Assembly: GCF_000502835.1 (NCBI RefSeq)
Contig: NZ_AYVL01000008.1
Coordinates: 303,290-360,569, forward strand
Origin: Mesorhizobium sp. LSJC280B00
Lineage (GTDB): Bacteria > Pseudomonadota > Alphaproteobacteria > Rhizobiales > Rhizobiaceae
Length of the DNA: 57,280 nt
Direction: 5' to 3'
Shown in pieces: positions 23,816 through 32,854 of this stretch. The translations under genes were made by a program, and so were the position numbers. How positions within the stretch are numbered: position 1 is the stretch's first letter; every line of letters begins with the position of its first letter. The notes beneath the pieces are model-generated. The model saw only the letters and a program-made list of their open reading frames with translations, did not search any database and had not been told where the DNA came from.

Positions 23816-25609
23816 TCAGGCAACGCTATCCTGTTTCCTGCGCCGGATACGGAAGCCCAGCAAAGCCGAGCGGTCGCGTTCTTCGGCCTGTTTCTTCGAT
23901 CTGACGCGCATCAGGTCCTTCCAGCCGACATAGCCCACCAGCCGGGCATTTTCTCGCGTGACGACCGGCAAATGGGACACGTTCGCCATCAGCAGCTTGT
24001 CGGAGAGGCCCTCGAGATACTCATCCGGATAGGCCAGCGTGACCTTGCTGCCGGCCAGCAGTTCGCCAAGCGGCGTCGTGCGGTGCTTGCCGGCGCGTCT
24101 CCAGCGCAGGATCGCCGGCGGGTCGATGACGCCGAGCACGTGGCCTTCTTCATCGACGACCGGAAAGCTCGGATGCCGCGTCTCGGGTGTGGTCAGGAAC
24201 GCTGCAGCGCCATGCAGCGTCATCGTCGCCGGCACGCTTTCGACCTCGCTGGTCATCACCTCGCGCACCCTGGTCAGGGCGAACGGATCGACACGGTATT
24301 CGCGAACCATGTGATGCCCTCGCCTTGCGATTTTTTCGGTGAGGATCGAACGCTTCATCAATAGCACGGTCACCGCATGCGCGGTGGCAGTCGCCGCAAT
24401 CAGCGGCACCAGGACATGGGTGTTGCCGGTCAGTTCGACCGCAAAGAAGGTGGCGGTCAGCGGCGCACGCATGGTGCCGCCCATCGTCGCCGCCATCGCC
24501 AGCAGTGCCCAGCAGCCCGGATCCGCGGCCGGCAGGAAGCCGGCGAGGACCGCGCCCATCGCCCCGCCGATGATCAGCAGCGGCGCCAGCACACCTCCCG
24601 ACGTTCCCGAGCCGAGTGCGACCGACCAGATGATCGCCTTCACCACCAACAGGGTGAGCGCGGCGGTCGCTATCGTGCGGCCATCCAGCATGTCGGCGAT
24701 ATTGTCATAGCCGACGCCGAGCGCCTGCGGCTCGATCAGCCCGCCAATGCCGACCACCAGGCCGCCGAGCATCGGCCACCACATCCAGTGGATGGGCAGC
24801 TTCTGGAAACCGTCCTCGCAGGCATAGACCATCTGGGTCAGCAACCCCGATAGCAGCCCGGCTGCCATGCCGACCAGCACCCAGCCGGCAAGGCCGGGAA
24901 ATGAAACCTCCATGCCGCCCTGAAACGGGAAGATCGGCCCCGGCAGATGCAGCATGGTGCGCTCGACCTCGGCAATGATCGAGGCGACCGCCACAGGAAT
25001 GAAGCTGCGCGGCGTCCATTCGAAGAGCAGCAATTCCACCGCAAGCATGATGGCGGCGATCGGCGTTCCGAACACGGTGGTCATGCCGGCCGCCGCACCC
25101 GCCACCAGCAGCGTCTTGCGTTCATTGTCGCTGACCGGCAGCATCTGCGCGATCAGCGAACCGATGGCGCCGCCGGTCATGATGATCGGCCCTTCCGCGC
25201 CGAATGGCCCGCCGGTACCGATCGAGACCGCCGACGACAACGGCTTCAGGATTGCCACCTTGGCGTCGAGCCGCGAGCGTCCGAGCAGGATCGCCTCGAT
25301 GGCTTCGGGAATGCCATGGCCGCGAATCTTTTCGCTTCCGAAGCGAGCCATCACACCGATGATCAGTGCCCCGATGACCGGAACAAATACCGAGGCATAG
25401 CCAAGCGGCGTATCCTGCAGTTTCAGGTCGGCGAGCGTGAACTGGCCAAAATAGGCGATGTTCGTGGCAAGCCGGATCAGCTTCAAAAGGGCAATGCCGG
25501 CAAACAACCCCGCGGTCGCAACCACCACCGCTATGCCGGCAATGAGCAGCACCCGGGCATCGGTGGTAAAATCGCGCAGATGGCCGGGGTTGGCGTGATC
25601 GGACTTCAT
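23816..25609 (-). CDS. ClC-family chloride channel or transporter with CBS pair
   Basis: 597 residues: the ClC membrane domain (about 20-430) and a C-terminal pair of CBS domains (about 460-580). The selectivity-filter segments are GHGIP (97-101, where E. coli ClC has GSGIP), GAEGP with the gating Glu139, and GSGTSGGVLAP. The residue after Glu192 (AVEL) is Leu at the place of the internal proton glutamate of exchangers, so it may be a channel; this rests on a by-eye alignment. ATG 25609 is chosen because CAAGG precedes it and upstream codons run into the MarR promoter. It is divergent from a MarR gene. Confidence 0.88.
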   Translation of the reverse strand: MKSDHANPGHLRDFTTDARVLLIAGIAVVVATAGLFAGIALLKLIRLATNIAYFGQFTLADLKLQDTPLGYASVFVPVIGALIIGVMARFGSEKIRGHGIPEAIEAILLGRSRLDAKVAILKPLSSAVSIGTGGPFGAEGPIIMTGGAIGSLIAQMLPVSDNERKTLLVAGAAAGMTTVFGTPIAAIMLAVELLLFEWTPRSFIPVAVASIIAEVERTMLHLPGPIFPFQGGMEVSFPGLAGWVLVGMAAGLLSGLLTQMVYACEDGFQKLPIHWMWWPMLGGLVVGIGGLIEPQALGVGYDNIADMLDGRTIATAALTLLVVKAIIWSVALGSGTSGGVLAPLLIIGGAMGAVLAGFLPAADPGCWALLAMAATMGGTMRAPLTATFFAVELTGNTHVLVPLIAATATAHAVTVLLMKRSILTEKIARRGHHMVREYRVDPFALTRVREVMTSEVESVPATMTLHGAAAFLTTPETRHPSFPVVDEEGHVLGVIDPPAILRWRRAGKHRTTPLGELLAGSKVTLAYPDEYLEGLSDKLLMANVSHLPVVTRENARLVGYVGWKDLMRVRSKKQAEERDRSALLGFRIRRRKQDSVA

Positions 25610-25705
25610 TTGCAAACCTTGCTTTCTGGCGGCGTGCCGACTTGCGGATGGGTCGCTGGCCGTGCCACCGAAGATGGCGGGCACGAGCCATGTTGGTGCG
25701 CTCTG

Positions 25706-25720
25706 TATCGTAACACGATA
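25706..25720. promoter_or_regulatory. palindromic operator between clc and marR-type genes
   Basis: TATCGT (25706-25711), AAC, ACGATA (25715-25720) is a perfect 6-bp dyad with a three-base spacer. It lies between the divergent starts and overlaps an AT-rich -10-like TATAAA (25719-25724). The size and position suit MarR-family binding and autoregulation. Confidence 0.45.
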
Positions 25721-25763
25721 TAAATGTTCAAGGCCCGTTTGCGGCTTTGTCGGAAAGGAATCG

Positions 25764-26201
25764 ATGGCAGACACTTCGAAGCCACAAAAGCGCGGCGCAA
25801 CGATCGGGCCGGCCGACTACCAGAGGCTGTCCGAATTTCGTTACCTGATCCGCTGCTTTCTCGAATTCAGCCAGATCCAGGCGCAGGAAGCCGGCCTGAC
25901 ACCACGCCAGCATCAGGCCCTGCTTGCAATCAAAGGGTTCCCCGGCGGAGGGCCGGTGACCATTGGCGACCTCGCGGAGCGCCTGCGCATCCGCCATCAC
26001 AGCGCAGTGGAATTGGTCAACCGTCTTTGCGAAGCCGGGCTCGTCGCGAGGGACCACGACGAGGAGGACCACCGCCGCGTGCTGCTGCGGCTGACCGAGC
26101 GCGCCGACGACAGTCTCGCCAACCTGTCAGCCGCTCATCTCGACGAACTCGGGCGGATCGAGCCGATGCTGAAGCGCTTGCTTGCTGGACGCGACACATA
26201 A
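25764..26201 (+). CDS. MarR-family regulator
   Basis: 145 residues with the MarR winged HTH: LTPRQHQALLAIKG, VTIGDLAERLRIRHHSAVELVNRL as recognition region and the wing DHDEEDHRRVLLRLT. ATG 25764 follows GGAAAGGAA; an in-frame start 34 codons upstream lies in the divergent promoter and is unlikely. Proteins of this small group often respond to phenolic or oxidative signals, which cannot be told here. It is divergent from the ClC gene and convergent with the AsmA-type gene. Confidence 0.87.
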   Translation: MADTSKPQKRGATIGPADYQRLSEFRYLIRCFLEFSQIQAQEAGLTPRQHQALLAIKGFPGGGPVTIGDLAERLRIRHHSAVELVNRLCEAGLVARDHDEEDHRRVLLRLTERADDSLANLSAAHLDELGRIEPMLKRLLAGRDT

Positions 26202-26212
26202 GGGATGCGCCG

Positions 26213-29200
26213 TCACCCGCCATTCAGCGATTTTAGCAGATCGTCGATCGACGAGGGATCGAACTTGAGCTTTGGCGGGGGCTGCACTGGCGGTGGCACG
26301 TTATTTGCGGCCGGTGGCGCCCGTTCCGCTCGCTCCGCCGCGGCCTTGCGTTCGGCGTCGAGCCTTGCCTTCTCTTCCGAGGCGATCCGCAACGCCTCTT
26401 CCGCCCTCTGGCGTTGCTGTTCTTCGGCCTGCGCTGCTTCCTCGGCAGCCTGTTGCGCCGCCTTGGCTTTGGCTTCGGCCTTTGCAGCCGCCTCGGCTTT
26501 CGCCCTGGCCTCGGCTTCGGCCTTCGCCGCTGCATCCGCCTTCGCCTTGGCTTCAGCCTGCGCCCTGGCCTCCGCTTCGGCTTGGGCCTGCGCCTCAGCT
26601 TCGGCCTTTGCCTTGGCGTCCGCTTCAGCCTTCGCTTTGGCCTCAGCCTGCGCCCTCGCCTCCGCATCCGCCTGTGCCTTGGCGTCCGCTTCAGCCTTCG
26701 CCTTGGCTTCAGCCTGCGCCCTCGCCTCGGCTTCGGCTTGGGCCTGAGCCTCGGCTTCGGCCTTTGCCTTGGCGTCGGCCTCGGCCTTCAGCCGCGCTGC
26801 TTCCTGTTGTCTGCGCAGTTCCTCCGCCGCTCTTTCACGCTCGGTTTGCAGCGCAGCGTAGTAGCGCACCTCACGCCGCAGCCTTTGTTTCTCGAGCAGT
26901 GCGGCTTGCATGGCTTCGACCCGCTGCTGCTCCTTTTCCAGCGCACGCTGGGTCAGGAACTGTGCCAGCGGCTCGCTGTCGAACTGCCGTTTGGTGGCGC
27001 CAAACGGCCCGTCGACGCTGAAATTCAAAATCGGTTCGGAGCCGACCAGCGCCTCGTCGCCGGGCCGGTAAGCGATCTCGCCCTTGGCATCGACGGTGCT
27101 GGTATTCAGATCGGCGGTGATGTCGGCGGACAGCGTCGCGCCCGGGCTTTCGAATTTGACCGGTGGCGTCCTCAGCGTGCCGCCCGCGATGGTGAAGGCA
27201 ATATCGGTGTCCTGCGCCGGAAAACTGCCCGACGCGGCGATCTGCGGCACAAAGCCGGCGGTCTTCGACGCGTCGATATCGCGCCCTATCGCGTCGGCCT
27301 TGGCGATGAATGCGCCAAAGGCATCGGGATTGAAGCCGGCAATAGTCATGCCCTTGAGCGTTGCCGTGCCGGAACCGGACAGCGCCGCAACCATCGCGTC
27401 GACCGATTTGCCGCTGGTCGAAAGCGCCGTCGAGAACTCGCCGCTTCCGCTGATGCCGGCCTCCGGCAGCACGGCTGCCAGATCGGCGCCGGCGAGTTTC
27501 ATCTGACCGGAGAAAAGCCCGGTGCCGTCATTGTTCTTGAGCTCGAACAGGCCACTCAACGCGCCGCCGAGGAACTTTGCCTTGAGGTCGGAAACGCGGA
27601 TGCCCTCCTGGTCGAGCTGCAGCGACAGCGCAGTGTCATAGGCGGTGGCAAGCGGGCCGGCGGCAAGCGACGCCGCCGTCAGATCGAGATCGGCGGTAAA
27701 TGGCAGACTGGATTTCTGGCTGAACGGTGCCGTCGGCCAGGTCCTGTCATTGACAAGGAAGGCCTGGTCACCGAACAGCATCACCGCCATCGGATCGAGG
27801 TCCAGCTCGTCCAGCGACAGCGCGCCGGCAAGATGCGGCAGCCCCTCTTTGATGTCGATATTTACGTCACCGGAAACCGCCGCTTCGTTGACGGCGCCGC
27901 TGAGGCCGCTCAGCACCAGGAGACCATTGCCGTAATCGGCATCGGCCGCAAGCGACGTCGACATGCCGGTGCCCATGCCGGGCAGGCCGACGCCGGTCGT
28001 CATCAGCCATGGCTCGATGTCGGCCGTTTCAAGGCTGACCTTGCCCTTGGCGGCCGCGCCCTGAGACGTGTCGGCAATTGTCCCGTCGAAACCAGCTTTG
28101 AAGTCGTTGCCGGCCAGGCTGAAGCGTGTCGCCAGGCCGCCGCCAAGTGTGCCTTTGGCCGAGACGTCGGTGGTCGCCTCGCCGAGCATGCCGAGCGGCA
28201 GTGCCGGCAGACCGTAAAGCGCCAGAAGTGCGGTGGCGTCGGCATTCCTTGCGTTGAAGGTCAGCGTCACCGGCGCTTCGAGAGGCCGGTCGAGCGCCCC
28301 TTTGCCGGACAACGACGCCGAAAAGGCCGAGCCACCGGCCTTGCCCTGTGCGCTCATTGCCAGTCCGGTCGTACCGTCGCCATTGTCTGCGGCACTCGTG
28401 ACCGCGTCGATACGCGCATCCTGGAACAGCTCGGGATAGGCAGCAGCACGCTCCGCCAGCCCCTTCAACACCGCATTATCCGGATAATGCCGGACGGCGA
28501 CGTCGATCAGCGGCTTGAGGTCGACGGCGACCACCGAGGCGTCGAGCTTGCCGGTCGGGCTCGCCGGGAAATCCTTGATCCGGCCGGTAGCGCTGATCGA
28601 GGCGCCGGCAAGTCCGCCGACCGACAGTCGGTCGATCTCAAGCAACCCCTCGCGCAATCTAAGCGCAGTATCGACACTATCGGCGGTCAACCCGCCGGCG
28701 CTGACCGGCCCGGCCTTGATCTGGAAATCGAGGTCGCGATCGGAAAAGCGGTTGGCGCCCTTGTCGCTGACGAAGATCGAGGCGAAGGCGGCGAGCCCGT
28801 CGACGTCGAGTTCGCCACCTTCCAGTTGCATCAGCACCGATGGCCTTGTGTCGTCAGGCTGGCTGGAATCGATACGGCCTGAGAACTTCGCCTTGCCGAG
28901 GATGAGTTCGAGATCGCTGAAGGCCTGGTGCTTCTCGCTCAAATCCACCTTGGCCTTGAAGCCGGCGGCCGGCAAGCGGCGGATCGCCTCGTCGACGTCC
29001 TTCGACAGCCATGCGGCAAAGCCGGAGGGCTGCGCCACCGCCAGAAGCAGCGATCCGGTGAAACCGAAATGATCCTCGACGCTGACCATGCCATTGGCTT
29101 CCAGCTTGGCGCGGCCGGGCAGCGTGGCGGCCAGCGATTTTACCGCCCAGCCGCCCTCGGCTGGCTCGGCGGACAGGTGCACGTCGCGAACGGTGGTATC

Positions 29201-30322
29201 GCCTGCCACCACCGCCGGCAGTTTCACCTCGACCGTGCCTGGTATGGTCGGCTTCGGCAGATCGAGCAGCGCCTGCTCCAGCGCCGCCACCCGCTCGGAC
29301 AGCGTCAATCCGGCACCGGCCGCCGCCCCCACGGCCTCGTCGAACTGCACCTGCGCGCCATTGGCCTCGATCGAGAAATGCGGCTTCAGCCCAAGGTCGA
29401 CCGCAGCCTTGCCGTCGGCGGTGTAGGGATTGTCGCGCGGCCCCGTCTCGAAGCGGAATTCGTCGACGCCGAGCTTCTGGTGGTCGAGCGAAAACTTGCC
29501 GTTCAGCCTGAAGCCCGGGTCCGGTTTGCCGGCGCTGACTTTCAGCGCCTCGCCGCCGGTGCCCAGCTGCCGCGCCGCAGTCTGGTCTGCGCCCGATATC
29601 TTGAACTGGCCCGAATAGACGGCGGCGCCCTCGACGAGGCCCACATTGCCGTCGGTCTCGATGACCAGCGGATAGGCGTCCGGCTCGGCCTTGAGCCTGA
29701 GCCGCATTTGCCCGTCCGGTTCGGCCTTGCCGGTGGAAGCGGCGATCGTGGTCCGCAACCCGTCCAGCAACAGCGAGCCGTCCAGCCGCCAGGGGCCGGC
29801 CAGCGACTTGGCCGAGATCGTCGAGTTGATCTCGGAAATGAGATGGCTGCGCCCGCCTGCGGCGTGGCTGAGCGCGATCTGTCCTTCCGTCACCGTCAGC
29901 TTCTCGATGGAGATCTGGCCGGGATCGAAGGGCGAGGACGGCCGTATCGTCCAGTCGACCGTGCCGTCGGCGGCGATGTCGATCGTCGCCTTCGGCCGCA
30001 CCAGCCGCATGTCGAAGATCAGCACCTCGCCGCGCAGGAATGGCGCAAGTTCTGCATCCATCGAAAAGGTTTCGACGGTCATCGCCGGCTGGCCGTTGGG
30101 GCCACCGGCAACGGCGACGTTCGAGAAGGTCACCGAGGGGAACGGCAGCAGCCTTGCCGTCGCATCGCCTCGCACGGTCACCTTGCGGCCCAGGACGGCA
30201 CTGGCCTCGCGCTCGAAATCGGCGCGGTAACCCGTCCAGTCGACAAAGTACGGCACCACCAGCGCCGCACACAGCACCAGCACAAGAAGCCCACCGAAGA
30301 TCACGAACAGGCGTGCGAGCAT
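26213..30322 (-). CDS. AsmA-family envelope protein with TolA-like repeat tail
   Basis: 1369 residues. One N-terminal membrane helix (about 5-27) anchors a long periplasmic AsmA-type region, with AsmA start motifs (RADFEREASAVLGRKVTVRG) and the C-terminal AsmA segment around 1000-1130 (KGMTIAGFNPDAFGAF). AsmA-like proteins form lipid-transfer bridges between membranes. From about residue 1175 to 1290 the chain is an Ala/Lys/Glu/Gln helical repeat like TolA domain II, then a Pro-rich linker and a short C-terminus ending SSIDDLLKSLNGG. AGGAG precedes the ATG. The tail is unusual for the family. Confidence 0.88.
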   Translation of the reverse strand: MLARLFVIFGGLLVLVLCAALVVPYFVDWTGYRADFEREASAVLGRKVTVRGDATARLLPFPSVTFSNVAVAGGPNGQPAMTVETFSMDAELAPFLRGEVLIFDMRLVRPKATIDIAADGTVDWTIRPSSPFDPGQISIEKLTVTEGQIALSHAAGGRSHLISEINSTISAKSLAGPWRLDGSLLLDGLRTTIAASTGKAEPDGQMRLRLKAEPDAYPLVIETDGNVGLVEGAAVYSGQFKISGADQTAARQLGTGGEALKVSAGKPDPGFRLNGKFSLDHQKLGVDEFRFETGPRDNPYTADGKAAVDLGLKPHFSIEANGAQVQFDEAVGAAAGAGLTLSERVAALEQALLDLPKPTIPGTVEVKLPAVVAGDTTVRDVHLSAEPAEGGWAVKSLAATLPGRAKLEANGMVSVEDHFGFTGSLLLAVAQPSGFAAWLSKDVDEAIRRLPAAGFKAKVDLSEKHQAFSDLELILGKAKFSGRIDSSQPDDTRPSVLMQLEGGELDVDGLAAFASIFVSDKGANRFSDRDLDFQIKAGPVSAGGLTADSVDTALRLREGLLEIDRLSVGGLAGASISATGRIKDFPASPTGKLDASVVAVDLKPLIDVAVRHYPDNAVLKGLAERAAAYPELFQDARIDAVTSAADNGDGTTGLAMSAQGKAGGSAFSASLSGKGALDRPLEAPVTLTFNARNADATALLALYGLPALPLGMLGEATTDVSAKGTLGGGLATRFSLAGNDFKAGFDGTIADTSQGAAAKGKVSLETADIEPWLMTTGVGLPGMGTGMSTSLAADADYGNGLLVLSGLSGAVNEAAVSGDVNIDIKEGLPHLAGALSLDELDLDPMAVMLFGDQAFLVNDRTWPTAPFSQKSSLPFTADLDLTAASLAAGPLATAYDTALSLQLDQEGIRVSDLKAKFLGGALSGLFELKNNDGTGLFSGQMKLAGADLAAVLPEAGISGSGEFSTALSTSGKSVDAMVAALSGSGTATLKGMTIAGFNPDAFGAFIAKADAIGRDIDASKTAGFVPQIAASGSFPAQDTDIAFTIAGGTLRTPPVKFESPGATLSADITADLNTSTVDAKGEIAYRPGDEALVGSEPILNFSVDGPFGATKRQFDSEPLAQFLTQRALEKEQQRVEAMQAALLEKQRLRREVRYYAALQTERERAAEELRRQQEAARLKAEADAKAKAEAEAQAQAEAEARAQAEAKAKAEADAKAQADAEARAQAEAKAKAEADAKAKAEAEAQAQAEAEARAQAEAKAKADAAAKAEAEARAKAEAAAKAEAKAKAAQQAAEEAAQAEEQQRQRAEEALRIASEEKARLDAERKAAAERAERAPPAANNVPPPVQPPPKLKFDPSSIDDLLKSLNGG
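26462..26800. repeat. degenerate coding repeats of the AsmA tail
   Basis: The DNA encoding the Ala/Lys/Glu tail is built of imperfect tandem copies. At protein level, 30-residue units (KAEADAKAKAEAEAQAQAEA and on) alternate with a 22-residue shortened copy and a 28-residue end copy, and two 30-residue units are almost identical. Such repeats are prone to copy-number change by slippage, and every unit is a multiple of three so the frame is kept. Confidence 0.8.
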
Positions 30323-30416
30323 GAACTCCTAGACAGTTGATAGTAAAGTCAGTGGCACTCTACCCGCATCAGCGTGTCGATAAAGAGGCAAATCGGGGCG
30401 CGGCAGCGGCCTGATG

Positions 30417-31832
30417 TCAGTCCTTTCCCGGCAATATCTTGCCCGGGTTCATGATGTTCAGCGGATCGAGCGCCTGCTTGATCGTGCGCATGATGTCGAC
30501 GCCATGGCCAAGCTCGTGCCGCAGGAAGCCGATCTTGCCCTGCCCTATGCCATGCTCGCCAGTGCAGGTGCCGTCCATGGCGATGGCCCTCATATTGAGC
30601 CGCGCCACGAATTTTTCCGCCAGCGCGATCTCTTTCGGATCGTCCACGTCCATCAGCACCAGCACATGGAAATTGCCGTCGCCGGCATGACCGACGATCG
30701 GCGCGATCAGGCCCATCTCCGCGATATCCGCCTCGGTCTCGGTGACACATTCGGCAAAGCGCGAGATCGGCACGCAGACATCGGTCGAGAGGCCCTTGGC
30801 GCCCGGCCGCAGCGTCAGCGACGACCAATAGGCATCGTGCCTGGCTTTCCACAATTTTGTCCGCTCTTCGGCGACGCTGGTCCACAGGAACGGGCCGCCG
30901 CCATTTTCCTCGGCGATCATGCCGAAGGTCTCGGCCTGCTCGGCAACGCCGGCATCGCTGCCGTGGAACTCGACGAACAGGCAGGGGCTCTCCGGATAGT
31001 CTAGCTTCGAATAGGTCTTCATCGCCCGCATCTGCAGCGCGTTGACCAATTCTATGCGCGCCACCGGAATGCCCATCTGGATGGTCGCGATCACCGCGTT
31101 GCACGCCGCCTCGACGCTGGGAAACGGGCAGACGCCGCCTGAAATCGCCTGTGGAATGCCCTGCAGCTTCAAAGTCAGCTGTGTGATGATGCCAAGCGTG
31201 CCTTCCGAACCGATCAGCAGCCGCGTCAAATCATAGCCGGCCGAGCTTTTCTTGGCGCGCTTGCCGGTCGTCACTGCTTCCCCGTCGGCCATCACCGCGG
31301 TCAGCGACAGGACGTTCTCGCGCATCGTGCCGTAGCGCACCGCGTTGGTGCCCGACGCTCGTGTCGCCGCCATGCCGCCGAGCGAGGCGTTGGCGCCCGG
31401 GTCGATCGGAAAGAACAGGCCGGTGTCGCGCAGGTGCCGGTTGAGGTCCTCGCGCGTGACGCCGGGCTCGACGGTGCAGTCGAGGTCCTGCGGATTGACC
31501 GCAATGATGCGGTTCATACGTGACGTATCGAGCGAGATGCCGCCGCCCGGCGCATTGGTGTGGCCTTCCAGCGAAGAGCCGACGCCGAAGGCGATCACCG
31601 GCACGCGATGCGCCGCGCATGCGCGCACGATCTCCTGCACCTCCTCCGTCGTCTCGGCAAAGGCGACGCCGTCCGGCGCCTGCGTCGGAATATAGGTCGT
31701 GGTGTGCGCGTGCTGGGCGCGGATCGCCTGGCCGGTCTGGAATCGCTCGCCGAGCCGCTGCTTGAGGATGCCGAGTACGGCGGCAATGCCTGCTTCGTTG
31801 CGCTCGACCGGATTGAGGTCGCTTAGAGCCAT
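30417..31832 (-). CDS. FAD-binding oxidase, D-lactate dehydrogenase/GlcD type
   Basis: 471 residues. The PCMH-type FAD domain covers about 40-220 (FGVGSSLEGHTNAPGGGISLD, then PGANASLGGMAATRASGTNA), and the FAD-oxidase C-terminal domain has the metal-site region PIVGHAGDGNFHVLV and the end GEHGIGQGKIGFL...DPLNIMNPGKI. It probably oxidises D-lactate or a related 2-hydroxy acid and passes electrons to quinone or cytochrome. GGAGG lies 6 bases before ATG 31832. It is divergent from a thioesterase gene. The exact substrate is inferred from the family only. Confidence 0.9.
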   Translation of the reverse strand: MALSDLNPVERNEAGIAAVLGILKQRLGERFQTGQAIRAQHAHTTTYIPTQAPDGVAFAETTEEVQEIVRACAAHRVPVIAFGVGSSLEGHTNAPGGGISLDTSRMNRIIAVNPQDLDCTVEPGVTREDLNRHLRDTGLFFPIDPGANASLGGMAATRASGTNAVRYGTMRENVLSLTAVMADGEAVTTGKRAKKSSAGYDLTRLLIGSEGTLGIITQLTLKLQGIPQAISGGVCPFPSVEAACNAVIATIQMGIPVARIELVNALQMRAMKTYSKLDYPESPCLFVEFHGSDAGVAEQAETFGMIAEENGGGPFLWTSVAEERTKLWKARHDAYWSSLTLRPGAKGLSTDVCVPISRFAECVTETEADIAEMGLIAPIVGHAGDGNFHVLVLMDVDDPKEIALAEKFVARLNMRAIAMDGTCTGEHGIGQGKIGFLRHELGHGVDIMRTIKQALDPLNIMNPGKILPGKD

Positions 31833-31951
31833 CGATTCCTCCGCGAATGGACCAGCGTCCACCCTTGTTCTGCTTCTACGGATGCGTAGTCTCACCAAGC
31901 ACGCTCTGTCCAGTCCACGCTCACCCCGGCATGACGAGAAGGAAGTTTCCG

Positions 31952-32437
31952 ATGCCCATCCCCGCCCCTTTCGTCTCTCGCGCCATGGACATCGAGGAGG
32001 CCTGGATCGACTACAACGGCCATCTCAACATGGCCTATTACAACGTGCTTTTCGATCGTTGCTCCGACGAAGCATTCGAGATGATGGGGATGGGGCCGGA
32101 TTATGTGAAAGAACGGCGGCTGACCATCTACACCGCGGAAGTCCATGTCTGCTACGTCCAGGAGTTGCATCTCGACCACAAGGTCACGGTCTCGTTCCAA
32201 CTCCTCGACCATGACGAGAAGCGGCTGAGAGCCTATCAGGAAATCCGCCATTCCGACGGCTGGCTTGCCGCCACGTCCGAAACGCTGTCGCTGCATGTCG
32301 ACATGGCTGGCCCGAAGGTAGCGCCCTTCCCCGCCGACGTCCTGGCCAGGGTGGAAGCGATGCGCGCCGCCCATGCCGCCCTGCCGATGCCGGAGCGCGC
32401 CGGCCGTTCGATCGGTATTCGTCGTAAGCCGGCTTGA
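31952..32437 (+). CDS. hotdog-fold acyl-CoA thioesterase
   Basis: 161 residues with the 4HBT hotdog start IDYNGHLNMAYYNVLFDRCSD, where the Asp/Asn-Gly-His-Leu pattern marks the active-site helix. The arrangement resembles the thioesterases found with carnitine metabolism genes, but none are nearby. ATG 31952 follows GAAGGAAG. It is single, divergent from the FAD oxidase. Confidence 0.83.
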   Translation: MPIPAPFVSRAMDIEEAWIDYNGHLNMAYYNVLFDRCSDEAFEMMGMGPDYVKERRLTIYTAEVHVCYVQELHLDHKVTVSFQLLDHDEKRLRAYQEIRHSDGWLAATSETLSLHVDMAGPKVAPFPADVLARVEAMRAAHAALPMPERAGRSIGIRRKPA

Positions 32438-32584
32438 ACCACGGTCCAACCGCCGTTAACCTTACCGAGGTTTTAACGTGAACAAGCCGAATTGAGACGT
32501 TGAACGACTCAGCGCGGCGTTGGAAAACCGTCCGCATCGAATTGCGATACGGGCGGCGGAGCAGCAGCGGTTCGGGGAACGTGC

Positions 32585-32782
32585 ATGAAAACCGACATCA
32601 AGGTCGAGGCGGACAGGCTGGCGGCTGACCCACGCATCACCGACTATGATTTCTGGCGCTCGCTGAAGAACCTCAATAACGAGATCTTCCACATCGCCAA
32701 CAACAACGAGCCGATCCCTTTCGCCATGATCCGCTGGCGCGCCATCCTGAAGCAGGCGCGGATGAAACGCGGCCACGCCTGA
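32585..32782 (+). CDS. small conserved-looking hypothetical protein
   Basis: 65 residues beginning MKTDIKVEADRLAADPRITD, with an Asp/Trp/Asn-rich centre (YDFWRSLKNLNNEIFHIANN) and a basic C-terminal helix. GGGGAA lies 6 bases before the ATG and codon use looks native. I recognise no family. No signal peptide or membrane segment is visible, so it is probably cytosolic. Its 148-base upstream region includes a weak dyad AACCT-TACCG-AGGTT (32457-32471). Confidence 0.6.
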   Translation: MKTDIKVEADRLAADPRITDYDFWRSLKNLNNEIFHIANNNEPIPFAMIRWRAILKQARMKRGHA

Positions 32783-32854
32783 ACGGTGGGGGAAGAAACA
32801 GACCGGCCGTCCGGTTTGCATTTCTGATGATGTGCTGACGAACGATCCCAAGCG

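Noticed and set aside
26414..28882. Open frame of over 800 codons opposite the AsmA gene
   Set aside because: It is Arg/Gly/His-rich and composed like the reverse complement of GC-rich coding DNA, while the minus-strand protein has a clear family, signal anchor and ribosome site.
28928..30340. Second long plus-strand frame opposite the AsmA gene
   Set aside because: Same reason: a shadow of third-position GC bias with no recognisable domain.
32457..32471. AACCT-TACCG-AGGTT followed by TTTAAC as a terminator after the thioesterase
   Set aside because: The stem has only five base pairs and two are A-T, with a short T-run, so it is too weak.
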